A stretch of 64,000 nt of DNA from Apis mellifera (Eukaryota > Arthropoda > Insecta > Hymenoptera > Apidae), in NCBI RefSeq assembly GCF_003254395.2, contig NC_037640.1, forward strand, positions 3,311,501 through 3,375,500, given 5' to 3'. Position numbers and translations under genes: made by a program. This document shows, piece by piece, positions 48,351-61,600 of the stretch; position 1 is the stretch's first letter; each line of letters opens with the position of its first letter. Below the pieces are notes generated by a model. That model did no database searches, had not been told where the DNA came from, and saw only the letters and a program-made list of their open reading frames with translations.

Positions 48351-51300
48351 GGGGGGGGGTTCGACCTTGCTTGACCTTGACTCGCCCTCGCGTCGGTCGA
48401 GAAGGGTGGGTGTCTAGCCGCATCGACCGAACACACAACTCCCCCGCTTTCGACTCGCGTCGTTTCGAGAGGAATTTTCATCTTGTTTTTGTCTCGGCCT
48501 TATATTGCCTCTTATCCTTCCGTTTCCGGTGTGCGAAATTTCCTTTTCCTTTCCGGTGTGTCGTGGCTGCACACGATCCACTTGCTCATTACCAGACTTT
48601 TGTTTCGTACGAATTCTTCGAATATCATATCATACTCGAATAACTTTGATAATTGTACGCGTTATACGTACATGTACTTAGATTCGCAAGTCGTTAAGTT
48701 ATTTTGCGAATATACAAGCATATTTGATAAAAATTAATTCGTATCTTTTCTTCATTGTCATTCAATAATATTAAAACTTAAAAGTTTAGTTAAACGAAGG
48801 ATACGATTAAAAATAACGAGAATGGATTTTATTACTTTATATAATAATTATATTTCAAGTGTAATACAAAATGTTTTGCAGTTATTCGAGTATCATTCGT
48901 TATTATCTAACGTTCATAATTTACTAAATATAGTAACTAAGATATGTGAAAACGTTATATAACTGACCTATGCGCAACTATTCAAGTATCAATGAAAGTA
49001 ACCACACTGTTCCAACGGAATCGACATTCCACTCTCTATCAAACGTTTCAACTATTCGCGTTCGTACGATCACGAAAGAAAAAGAAAAAAAAACGATATC
49101 TTATCGATTTATCACAATGAAAGTAAAAGTTTATGTTATGTTTCGTCGCGAGGAATTACGATGAGTAGTATAAAAAAAGGATGTATTTCGTTACATCTCG
49201 ACGGTATGTTCCGCTTTCCTCGGAACACGGCCGATGTCGAAACAGCAACGACGAGAGGGTTAGTTGCGCGCGCAATTCGGACCCGATCGCTTCCGAATCG
49301 AGGCCGAAAACGATTCGGGCGCGCACACGCGCACGCGCAGTACGTAAGGTCAGCGTTTGCCCGGGCCACGCAACTTTCTCGCCGCGTACACGCGCGCACG
49401 CGTGCACGCACACACCTTCCGGTCGTGCCGGCCATTGCGTAACGGTAACGACTCTCTCTTTCTATGTGACATCACGCGCTCCACGAATATGCCGGAGACA
49501 AAGATGGCCGAGCGGCCGATTTCCATCGATCGACTTCGTTCCGTCTCGAATTCTGATGAAACGTCGATTTTAATTGGTCGCTCGATCGACGCGAAGGCAG
49601 CGCAATCGACGATTTTTTTTTTTTTTTTCACATTGGAAAGGGAAATAACGAAATTCCTTTATCGTTCCTTTTTCTAATAATCTTCTTTTTATATATATAC
49701 GTGGTTGATGTGACATTTGATCGATACTTTTGACTTCTTCAATAACGCTTCTTTTTTTTTTTTCACTTCATCGAGAGTTACGTAACTCTTAATAAAAACT
49801 GTTAATGCTCTAATTACGTTTCATAACTGATAAAGATAATTTTGCGACAAACATAAATTTATTATGTTTAATTTAAAATTGTTGTTATATTTATTATTCA
49901 ATAAAAAAAAAAAGTAAGCATCGAGAGATCAATCGTCGAACGATAGCGTATAAATATTATATTCCGTTTTACTGTCGGTTCAAAGATAGATAGAGTTTCT
50001 CTCAGGGAAAATTATAAGCATCTGACATTTGTCGTATGCAACGATCGGTAGAATCCCTCGGATAGTTCAATTGCTTCGAGTAAAAAAAGAAGAAGAAGAG
50101 GAGGAGGGAGGAGGAGGAGGAATCTCGAGGCTCGCCAAAAGTCAGAGAGAAGAAAACACCTCGACTCTATTCCGTCCTTTCGTCACTTCTTCGTTTACGA
50201 TACGAGCGAAGCGAGCGTCGTATCCTTGACACGGAGACATCGATCTGTCTCGAACGAGTTCTCCCACTCGCTCGTATATTTTCCACCCTTTTTCTACGTT
50301 TCTCAAGGAAAAAAAGTATTCCATCAACGAGATCAACGAGATACCGAGGGGAACCGGCCACTTGCGCAAAATTGACACGGCTCGGCCGTGATGGATCCGC
50401 GGAGATTTAACACAACTTGGCTTGGTACAACTGCTTGCAAAAGGAGTTGTACGGCCGTGAAACGATCACGATGTTTTCATGGCGGTCGCAGGTGCAACAC
50501 TGCAACACGCAGCTGTTGATCGTTCGAGAATGGAATACCGCCGGTAGAAATCACGGTTCGAAAGTAGCAGTGATTAACCCTTTTCTCGACTCGACACAGT
50601 TTCGAGATTTCGAGAACGGGTTCTCCTCCATCGATCCATCCGTAATTTCGAGAAACATTTTAACACTTGTTGCAACTTTCAAATATCTCTATTATTCATA
50701 TTTTAAAATAAAAGATACTGGCAGCCATCCTCTCAATCTCAGAAGATTTTCTCCTTAATCTTCTTCTAAAAATCTATAAACGAATTTTCAATCAATAATA
50801 ATAACAAAAGTGAAGAATACCACGTAAAAAGTTTCTTCGATCCAAGTTCAAAGTTAGAAGAAACGCCATCGACGCGTTTGCAAATAGGATTAAAACCGCA
50901 CAGACGAAAATATAAGAGAGGAAAACGAGTTATTAACTCCTCGTTCGTACTGGAATGGGCAGCTGGAAACGCCTACAAAGTCGGGCCGAATGCACGAAAC
51001 CGCAATCGCGGGCGAGGAAAAGAAAAGAAAGAAAGAAGAGAGAGAGAGAAAAAGAAAAAAAACTTGGCTCCTTATTTATTTCTGTTTTCGTATTCCCAAA
51101 GGTGGTGTTCGCCGTGCAGCGCAACGCAATCGAGTCCAGAACCTTTGATTCGTCGCGGTTCGTTATTGGTTATGTAATTTCGTGGCACGCCATACTTTCT
51201 CGCTTCGAGATCTCGAGTCGAGGCTCTCTCGTTGAAAAAATGTTAGCCGGCTTTATGGGTAACGGGGGATCGAAGCAAATTGCTGCCAATTAAAGAGCCC

Positions 51301-52330
51301 CTATGCGATTCTATATCTTTAATATCAGAGAGACGAAAATTTACCACCAGTTTCGATGGAATTACAATGTAATTCAACGTTGAATATCGTCATTTATTCC
51401 GTATTATTCTCGACGATTTTCTTATCTTTGGAAAGAAAAACAACAAGTAAATATGTTCGGGAGGAAGATATGCAAATTTTGGGTAAGAATCGTGTACGAC
51501 TCTTTTCGAGATCGATAAAAAGTTAACCGAAATCACGAATTTTCTGCCACTTTCTTCTGTGAACGCGTGACATCGTCGTGTCGTTTACGAAGGTTTTGAC
51601 AGTGTCTTTTCGATCCCGTGCCAGCAAGGGTTCGAGCACGCGAGACTACTCCCACGCTTCCGTCTTGTGAAAAAAGCGAGGCATGATATGGTTATCGATT
51701 TGGAGATTTCGTACGAAAAGCATTAAAACTTTTGCTATTACGTTACAATTGGCTAGGAAGAATATTATCAGATTCGATATCAAATACGTTGATCTGAAAA
51801 TAATATTAAAACGTTTTGGACACGTTTTTAATAATTTCAAAGAAAATAAAGATTTCTATCTAATTACGTCTATTTCTAAAATGTCAAAGCGAGAAAGGAT
51901 TCTAAAGATCTTCAATTCCTCACTTTGCTGTATTCTCTTCTACGAATTCCGTCTACCACGATGTCGCAATCGAAAACGATCCACAGCGTTAATCCTTCTT
52001 TCAACCATCGAGAGATTTATCGTTTCCTCAAACATCATCAAAAAAAAAAAAGAAAAAAGTAAAAATTACAGACATTTTTATATTTATAAAATGTCTCTCC
52101 CCAAGAAGTAACCGCTTAAAAAATATATATATAAATTAACTAGAACAAACTTTTAAACTCATATCCCCTCACGATCAATAAATCCATAATTAACAAATAA
52201 GTTCGCAGTATCGTAATCATAACAAATTCTCCCAATTTCATCCAAGAATTGTTATATTCAAAAATTTATTCCTTTAATCTCCCTTTACCATCTCTAACTT
52301 TCCTTAAAAAAAAAAAAAAGAAAAGGAATA
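48351..52330 (-). other. E74 upstream intron with nuclear-receptor-type sites and alternating Pu/Py tracts
   Basis: G-run at 48350-48359, DR4-type AGGTCA repeat at 48362-48380 and CG/CA alternation at 49319-49413. Remaining sequence is AT-rich with no recognised exon. Confidence 0.55.
48362..48380 (-). promoter_or_regulatory. Candidate FTZ-F1/ERR site and DR4 nuclear-receptor element
   Basis: The minus strand reads TCAAGGTCA (48372-48380) then AGCA-spaced AGGTCG (48362-48367). The first matches the FTZ-F1 monomer consensus YCAAGGYCR exactly. The pair forms AGGTCA-n4-AGGTCG. Confidence 0.35.
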
Positions 52331-55300
52331 ATTACTTGTCGACGCGTCCACAACTCGACGGAGCGGTTAATTAGCCGAGTTTAATCCGATCGTACGGGGA
52401 GGTGGGGGTCGATCGTATAACCTCTTGCACCGCGAATTGCCAAAGCCGGAAATTTCGATACCGGAAACGACGCGCCGCGCCGCGCCTCGGCCTCTCTCTC
52501 TCTCTCCACCGTTGTGTGCATGTGCGCGACCCACTTCCTCCGTCGAAACCGAGAGTGCTTCTGTCCCGTACGTGTGAGCGGCTCGTCCGTGTGCGCGCCG
52601 CGCGAGAGTGGGTGTTTCACGTAAAACAGCCCGGCCGTTATCGCGCCGAGCAACGATCGAGAGCCTGCCTCCACCACGTTCCATTCCACGGAAGTCTCGT
52701 TTCCCTCCCCTATCGATCTACCCCTTTTTTCACAAGAGTGGAAAAACGGATTGGAAAATTTTTTCATCTTATGAAAATGAATGTGGTTGGTTATATTTGT
52801 TGGTGGAACGAAAGATCTCGAAGAAAATATAACGAAAATGCTGTCAGGATTAATTATCGATCTGTCGTTGATACTTCACGTAGAGATAAAAAAGAAAGAA
52901 AGAGGAGATCTCGTGAAAATGTAAAAATTAAACTGTTCAAATTAAACGTTACTTCATAACGCGGAAAAAAACATTTCGTTTGAAGAAGAGATCGAATTTG
53001 AAAAAAGCCATATGCACACACACGTATTCCTCAATTTCCGACAAAATCGTGGAAAAACCGTGTTTCACATCCTTTAATTTCCAACAATTCGAATTGTCGA
53101 AATTGGACAAAGGCTCGAACGAAACGGGAGGCGGAGAGGAAACCGATTTTCGCGACAAGATAGCGCGAAAGCGTTGGATTTCGATTAACGAAAAGCTGGA
53201 ACGAAAGGGAATTTCACGCGTTTGCCAAGTCGATCGGTTTTCCACGTGGAAATGAATCGCTCCGTCCAGGTGTGTGCGTGGGCTGGCCTATCGCTTTGTA
53301 ATTCGAGATTACTCAATTCGAAAGGCTGAACGAATGTGGGTCACCCTCCTCCCGGCAAGGGTGAGCGTATCGAAAACATAATCACCGGTTCCTCCAGGGG
53401 AAGGGCAACCCTTAGCCGTGCAGCAGCCTTGAAAACGAGGGATTCGCGACCTAAGCGCACCCTCCTCCTCCCTCTGACTCCATCACTCTCTTCCCACCTT
53501 CGAGGAAAGAGGAAACGATCCCGCGTCCCTGACCTATTTCCAACGGTTGAATGGTCTCCTCCTCGGAGAGGAGGCAGCTTCTTCCACCGCTATTGTGCGC
53601 CTCTAAGGATCGCCCGAATACGCACGCACACGCCCATTTCCTACGTGGTGGAGCATTGGAAAGGTTGGAGATTGGAAATTGGCAAGGAATTTTCTTTTAG
53701 TTAATACGCGTAACTTTTTTCCTCCCCTGTCTCTTCCTTTAAACGGGATCGATGATGTTGTGAAAGCGTATTATTATTTAGAGGACGGTGAAGATAACAT
53801 TTTTATTGATGATAATAAATTTTATTTTCTTTTTTCTTCGAGCGTATTAAAAATATTTTAAAACTGTAATAATGGAAGATATGATAAATACTTAGAAATT
53901 ATTCCAGCGGAGTTTGATAGATTGAAAGGAAAAACTGGATCGAGATTTTATTTACCTCTCCTCTTCCTTTTCGATTTACACATTGTACAAAATTTTCATT
54001 GATCGATCTATCTATCACTGTCTTGTCTGTCGAGTGAAGCATCCAAATTAAACTCGGTGATAGAACCTGTGCCGAGGCCCGGCTTTCTTCTCTTTCAACC
54101 TCTTCTAAGTATCCAATAACTGTGTCACGTTCGTGGAACAGCATAGAAAATCAACGGAACGATCCTTGAACGGGCGAACGGGAGAAAGAGAAAGCGTTTC
54201 AAACGGATGAGAAGCTTAACGAGGGGAACAGTTGGCCAACCAAACGATTCGACGAAACTTGGACGAGTTGAAAAATTCTTTTCTCACGGAGGGGGTGGAT
54301 ACCCTTACCCTCATCGTTAATGCATCGCTCCAACGAAAAATGTGTTGTGTCCCGTTAAATGTTTCCCAGGTGAGCCAGAAGGAGGAAACTGGGTTATTCA
54401 CCGGGGAGGATCGATGGATTTCTAACGGTACACGGCCGAGAGGGATTCAGGTAGCGCGGAGAAAGAGCAACAACGGGGGATGACGATTCCTCCACCGGAT
54501 GCTGCCTCCCCCTCCCCCATGCTTTTAAGCTTTTATCTCTTCTATTATGGAAAGAATATCTTGGCTCTCCTCCTTCTTCGATTCGATCGAACATCTCGCG
54601 ATTTGGAAAAAAATCACCGTTTCACCCCTTCGGGGTGGAAAAGAGAGGAAAAACGAAGAACTTCGTTATCGCGCGCATTAACAATCCTGGCTGGTTTCTT
54701 AGGAGGCAGCCGTTAAAGGCACGTTGCGCAACCTAATGGCGAAGAATCTAATTTCTTAATTGCGTAACGCGATTTAAAGGAATACGTGTCCCGAGCTGGA
54801 ATTTCGTGGACTTTCTTTTCACCATCCCCACTCTGAGAAACGGTCGTTCGGTCGGTCGGTCAGCAGTCGAAACCTTCTAGCGGATGGATACTGACGCGAA
54901 AAAAACAGATAAGAAAAGGAAAAAGAAAGAAAGAAGGAAGAGAAAACCGTCGACCAACAGGTCAGTTTCACCCGTCCCCATAATCTTTGGAAAATCGTGT
55001 GTGAAATCGACATGAAATGTCGAGATCGTGTTCATCCCTCCCTGAGAAAAATTCCAAAAAAACGGAAGGAGGAGCAAAGTTCGCATCGAACACGGAGGAG
55101 GAGGAGGGGAAAGGGTGTCAAGGACGACGGTGGCCGTCCAGAAAGAGCGGTACACTCCGGCGAGGATCGGCGGCAGGGCACAAACGACGGATACCCGCTT
55201 ACGATTTGATTAGAAAATAGTACTCTCTCGTTTTGCCCGTGTTGTGGCCGGGCTGCTATTGTGTAACAAGAGCGGCCGACTGGTAACGAGCCTCTCACGA

Positions 55301-55884
55301 ACGAGCATGCTCGCGCTGCCACCGTTACATAATGCACAAGTGCCGTACCACTGTCCGCGAGATGATATAATAACACACGCGGCCCTATAACGCGTTCTTC
55401 CTCCTTTCTTCCCCTCTTAAAAAGGCCGAACCCCATTATTCCCATTGTTAAATCCGAGTTTCCTTCTCTTTTTTTTTTCTTATTACTCTTAGTTTCTCAC
55501 TTCGATCGATGAAATAAAAAGGAATAAATCACGAGTTACTTTTGCTGGTTGAAAAGAAATCGAGTCGAAGCTTGATCTTTTTTCCTAGATTCCTCGAAGG
55601 GAAGGGTTTAATAAAAACGATGGTGAATTACGGGGGAGAATTCGCGCCGTTTCTTCCTCCTCCTCCTCTGGCGGCGTGCACTACCACCTCGTTGCTATAA
55701 TAGTCTAGGTAGATCTAGCGTAGGCTCGCCTAGCCCACAAACGGTTTACTATGTAGGTCAGGGCTGGTGCATTCAACGAGCGCGCTCTGCTCTTCCTCTA
55801 TGCACTGTTCGCGTACCTATAGCGAGCGATCGAGCCCCCGCCTCCTCCTCCTCCTCCTCTCCTCTCTTCCTGGCGTTCCTTTCC

Positions 55885-56184
55885 TTCGCTTCGTCTACCG
55901 GGTGTTTTTTAAGCGAAGGAAAGGATAAAAGGTTAGTTGAAATTAGAAGGAATTTTTATTTGGGAGGAGTGAATGGAAACCAAGTTCATCGCTTCATCTA
56001 CCGAGTGTTTTTTTTAAGCGAAGGAAAGGATAAAAGGTTAGTTGAAATTAGAAGGAATTTTCATTTGGGAGGAGTGAATGGAAACCAAGTTCATCGCTTC
56101 ATCTACCGGGTGTTTTTTAAGCGAAGGAAAGGATAAAAGGTTAGTTGAAATTAGAAGGAATTTTTATTTGGGAGGAGTGAATGG
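55885..56184. repeat. Minisatellite, 103-105-base unit, about 2.9 copies
   Basis: TCTACCG recurs at 55894, 55997 and 56102 with nearly identical sequence between. Copies differ mainly in a T-run (6 versus 8) and a few substitutions. Confidence 0.95.
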
Positions 56185-56979
56185 AAAAGTTTTCTATTTA
56201 AAGATAAGGTTAATTGTCGAAATGCATCGAAATTCCGCGTCGATCGATTACGTTACGCGATCTTCTCAGCCCCGAACTATGCTTCGACCACAATTGCCTC
56301 GGACGTTTATTATTTCCGATTGCAACCCTTAATTAGACGGGGAAAATTGGATAAGTTTTACGGGTCACTTTTGATAGAATTAATTATATTTCACGATCCT
56401 CGACCTGCTTCCCAGCAATTTCCAATATATCCTACGCTTTCCATTAAAACATTCGCAATTATCCCTTATCATCCACGCGTCGTGTTCTTCGAGCAAGGAA
56501 TCGGTATCCATCCCCGGATGGAGGAGGAGGATGATGACGATCGCGAGGCTTCCCCCCGCTGCGGCCGGGATTAATAATGCGGTTACGATGGCTAATTAAT
56601 CGCTCAGCTTCCGCGAGTGATTCTTCCAGGGCCGGTGGTATCGCAGTCACGTTCGTAATTAATGCGCCCCTTGTGCGAGATATCGATCGCTCTACAGGGT
56701 GTCCCTTTGAGGCGGCGATGGTACCGATAGCGCCGCTAATTGCCCCGCTTCCACGTACGTACGTCACGTTGATCCGAACTGAACACGGTGCGTCCGATCT
56801 TTCGATGCTCGAAAAAAGAAGGGGGGAGAGAGAAACGTTCGACATCGAAACGTATATAAATCGTATACATTGGGTGATAAAAGAAAATTTGGCGAGAGAA
56901 TCTAAGAATCTAATATTCTTCTCGATAAAAGAAAGAGGAGAGGAATTTTTTTTCTTAACCCCGTTTTTTACACGTGCCG

Positions 56980-56999
56980 TTATTATTATTATTATTATT
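56980..56999. repeat. (TTA)n microsatellite
   Basis: Six to seven TTA/ATT units. Confidence 0.85.
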
Positions 57000-58126
57000 G
57001 TTAAGATACAGGTGGACGACAATCGAGCGACAACGATTGTATCCCGGTCAGAAGTATACACGAGTCGAAAAGCGTGTCCGATAGAAGCGTGTTCGAGACC
57101 GAGCGCGCGATATCGATCGCGGATCCAATATTTATTCTCGATATGCAGTCGGTGGTGTCGCGTTTCCATAAGCAGGCTCGCGGCGGCACCACGGCGGATA
57201 AAAGAATCGCGGCCACGCGAAACGTTTGATAAACCTGGCTCGCCGATGCAAATGACCCGTCCGCGTCATCAACGAGCCTCCATCATCGACTCGTTCCCCC
57301 AATTCGGCCGCAGCGCCCCATAAAAATCGCAGACGATTGTGTCAAGGTGAGGTCAATTGCTCCTCGAGAAAGAGGAGGCCGGTTTAAACGGCCGACCGTT
57401 CGTTAAAACGCATTATCGCTCGTTTCGAGCGTCGATCGTTCGTTATCGATTCAAAATTCAGCGCGAACGTTCGATGATTGAGTGTCGTTTCCGCGGACTC
57501 GACTTTGAAGAGTCGAGTTTCGAGTTTAATTCCCGACCTCGTGGCTAGCGTTTGCAACCTTGCCAACAACCAACCGGTATTGTTCGCCGTGCCACGAGGT
57601 GGACGCTTTTAAACGTCCATTCGGTGATCCAGTTTCTCGTATCGGATATCCGCGGCCGTTGACGCGAAGTTCAATTTCCGAGAAACGAGCGGGAAAAGGA
57701 GGAAATCGTGAGTATGAAATTACGGGGAATTATATTGCGATACCTTATTTCGAAACTGTACTACTTTTTTTTTTTCACAGCATTTATCAATTGTCCATTC
57801 TTTTATCGATAATAAAAGATACACAAGATTGGAAAAAGAGAAAGGAAAAATTTTCGTTCGCAATTAATCGATCAATTAAAATGAAAATTCGAGTTCCGCG
57901 AGACCGAGATCGTCGCATATTTTCCCCTCTATTTTTACAAAGGATCACGTTCCACTTTCATTAACCGGCATACGTGCCAAGTGTCAAGCGTCCCTGCAAT
58001 TGGGACACCCGGTAGACGAAGGTAAGCGTCTCCGTGCCAACGTTCCAATAACCACCCAAGAGCACAAGGACAGTCTACCCCAGTTTTCCTATTGCGACCG
58101 CCTACGGCACGTCCTTCACCCCCTCT

Positions 58127-58151
58127 CCTCTCTCTCTCTCTCTCTCTCTCT
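58127..58151. repeat. (CT)12 microsatellite
   Basis: Uninterrupted CT run in a pyrimidine-rich stretch. Confidence 0.9.
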
Positions 58152-58600
58152 GCCTCTCTCGCTCGCTCTTGCTCGACTCTCTTCCGGGCCGATCGGCGTG
58201 GAAAATGCCGCGGGAAATCGATCCCGACCGGACTGGAGAGGAAATTCGTGAGGCGTGAGACCACGCCGCGCGTGGATAAAAGGGTGGACCCCCATGGAAA
58301 GGCCGGAAAGGGTGATCATCCCCTATCTTGGTCAAAGACGGACCGAAGAAACCGCGCTCGTTTCAAGGAGGAGAGGGGAGGGAAGAGAGAGAGAGAGAGC
58401 GAAGTTTTCTTTCAGACGAGCTATAAAAAAAAAAAAAATAAAATAAAGTTTCACGCCTCGGCCGAGCGCGGGAAAAGTGTGAAGGTGCGCGTGGCCACTG
58501 CGCAACCTCGTTCAAAGGATTTGAAAACCTGGCTTTACGTTTCAACGTCTAGTGACCAATTACGATATCGCTCTCTTGTGTAAAGATTGTACCAAGATAT

Positions 58601-61600
58601 TCCATTGCATAACATAAAATGAATAAATTTTTGTATATATATATATATAGTTAGAAAAGTTTTTTTAGATCGTTTGATTATCCTTATTTGATCTTATATT
58701 TTATCTTATAAGATTGTAAAGTCTGAATCTTTCTAGGTTGAATATGCTTATCTGTGATATTAATTATTATTTTTCTATTTTTGTTTGTTTGTGTTATTTA
58801 TAATAAAATTTAATTAATTTGTTGAACTAATTTTAAATTCTTTCTTCACGATGATTTCGAGTTTGATTTCGAGCGTTTAGTTTTCTTCGTTATCGTAATC
58901 GAGTCGCAGCATTTTTTCGCCAGATTATATTATTTGCTCGACAATTATTAGTCTTATTATCCTCTTTTATGGAATACCAACACGTTGTTATTGTTTATGC
59001 TGATAATGATCCACTTGTTCGCCTGATAAAATAAAATTGAAACAGCAGAATATTTGCATGTCACGAGTCACGTCTTCTTTCCCGGATCACGTTTCTCTAA
59101 TTATCATCTTAAAGCGGTCGAAGCGGCAATATTTGATTGATGTGTTTAATATATCTTTTCCTCTTTTTTTTTCCTTATCGTTTATCGAGATCGATCGAAT
59201 ATAGGTCAGTTTCGCGGTTGCGCTTAAAAACAATTTAAAACGTGCGTAACTAGCAGAAACTATAACGATATAGTATCTCGATGAGATTAAGCGCTATATT
59301 ATAGCAGATAATATTAACAATTTCGTTTCCTTTCTCTGATAAATACCCGTCAACCGTAATTTTAGATAAAAATCTCTTCTCTAACCACCGATACCGAAGA
59401 AGCATTAACCCTAGGGATCTTAGAAGGTTTAAGGTCAGTCTCTACTAAGAGAGAATGCTAAAAATGTATATTTATTTTGTTCCAACTATTTTTATTTACA
59501 TAATATTGTGATGCAAGATATTTAAATATCTTGCTTAGCGAGAAAATAAAATATTAAAAAACGCGGAGAGTTTATCTACGACTTAAATAAATTTATATCG
59601 ATCGTAAAAAATTGTTTAAAAAAAAAAAAGGGAAGGAAATAAACCTTTCGATATCTAATTTATTCGTTTCACAATCAAACACTCTCGATAGATATTTTTG
59701 ACCATCCTCGAAACGTTCTGATTAACCCTCTTTCCACTTCAAGGACAACAAAGAAAAGAAAATCGGAATATAATAAAAAAAAAAAAAAAAAAAAAAAAAT
59801 TTCTAAAACCATCACCGTGCACGATGACGCTCGAACGAGCGTCCATTCCATTAATTCAACTTTCTATAAGCGGTGGTCGAGGGAGAAAATTTTCCTAGCA
59901 AGTTCGTGAACCGTGAAAGTCGGGCCAATTAGTATCGAGGTAAAAAATTCACCTGTGCGTTTCAAGGGCCGTACCGCGCTTAGTTTAATAGAATCCTGCG
60001 CGCGATTGTCGAAGAAACGAAAAGCAATTTAGCCTAGGAATCATCATCGAGGGGAATGAAGGGGGGGGAAGGTGTCGCCACGGCGCCGCGGCGGACGCCT
60101 AGGCGCAGAGAGGAGAAGGTACGAAGGAGGGTTAGACCGCAGACAGGAAGTTAGTCCTTCCTTCCTCCGGCCGGGCCAATATCCTGAATTACAATGAGCC
60201 GACGCGTTTCCTCGAACCGTGGTCGGAGGCTATTTAAATACAGCCACCGACAGTTTTCCATATATCGCAGCGATATTCGTGCCTACGGCTATCCCCACGG
60301 CAACAGTCTCGCCGTGGAAGGAGGCGAAATTGTCCTCTCTTATCACCGTTCAAACAAAAGAAGAACCGTCTCTCGTTCGAGAGCTATCCGCGAGAGTTAC
60401 GGAGGGCATAAGAAGGGAATTCGCGATGAAAATGTGTCGAGGATTGAACACGCGAGAGACGACCCAAGCATCGATAGCGATGTAACGTTTAATTGCACGA
60501 AAATTGGCCTGGCGCACAAGGTCGAAGGAATTGAAATAGGCGACCGATAAGATAAATAAAGCGAGGCGAAGCACGCGTGTGGTAATTAAACAGGCTCGAT
60601 TTCGATTGCTTGCTGATTAGACAGGTGGGGATCAGATAATAATTTCATTTTCTTTTAAGCAAGGGGTAAAGAAACTTGAACTCTCGATGCGCGTTTCAAC
60701 AATACTTATTCTTCTATTAATTATTAAAAAACATATTTAAATGGTTGGATCGAACGAGAATTTGGAATTTCGTACGCGGTAAAAATTTATAAGGAATAAA
60801 TACCGTAACACGATTTAATAAACAACGAAAAGGATTTGTTATTAATCGTCGATATGTGGAGCGTGTCCGTTTTTCTTTTTTTTCTTAGCCGATCGAAAAC
60901 CCCGTTGCTCGATTAACTTCGCGGTGGTTACTCGATCGACGGACACTGCTTTCTTCCCCCTCGAAGCGATCGAACAGTCTTCATTTCCTGATTAACCCGC
61001 CAACGGTCCGGCGGCTCTCTCTCTTTCTTTCTCGAATATATAGAAGAGAGCGTAGCCGGAAGTAATCTGTCTTCCTCTGCTCGTGGCCGAGGCGCTCTCG
61101 CGAAAGAAGAGGATAAGAGAGAGGTAGGGAGATGAAGAAAGAAAGGAAAAGCGAGGGATGGATGGACGGAAGGAGAGAAGAACGGAGAGAACGTCCGCTC
61201 GAATTCACTTGGAGTGATTTAAAGGCTGGAATTATCCTTTTCTCCCCTTCCTCGAGTATCCTCCTTGCTAACCATTATATATCTTCTGTTGCGTGCCTCC
61301 CTCGATTCTTTTATATCGTACAATCCTCCTTTTTCTCTGTCTTTTTCTCCCCCTCATCGCGTTAAAAGAAAAGAATTCATCTTTTGCCACGTGTTTCTGC
61401 GTACAAACCACACGTATAAAGGATATAACGAGAGAAAATCGGAAAAGAAAAGTGGAGGAGATTTCTTTTCTTCTATTTTTTATATAGCGGACCGTTTCGT
61501 ATATCTGCTTTCGTAACGATCAAAGACTCGATCAATTTCACATCATTCGATATATATTTATTCCAACTTATCTACACATGATTGGAGCAGTTTGTGTAAT

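Larger units (their letters stand above)
52331..58600 (-). other. E74 upstream intron, GC/CpG-rich part
   Basis: GC-richer sequence with CT and GA tracts (about 52490-52507, 58127-58151, 58365-58400), a 105-base minisatellite at 55885-56184 and a TAGGTC/CCTAG cluster at 55700-55762. Long open frames on both strands (56459-57323) are not supported as genes. An E74 promoter or 5' exon could lie here but none could be proved. Confidence 0.5.

Noticed and set aside
52381..52959. Frames of 128 (minus) and 185 (plus) residues considered as the missing E74 first exon
   Set aside because: Arg/Ser-rich repeats, no resemblance to E74 N-termini, no in-phase donor that joins the 45162 acceptor convincingly.
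55885..56184. Minisatellite considered as a CRISPR array or transposon end
   Set aside because: Contiguous tandem units of about 105 bases with no spacers and no inverted ends, in a eukaryotic genome.
56459..57323. Overlapping long open frames, 236 residues minus and 248 residues plus
   Set aside because: Open on both strands in the same GC-rich DNA, no recognisable domain, poly-Ile from a (TTA)n repeat runs through both. Taken as chance openness.
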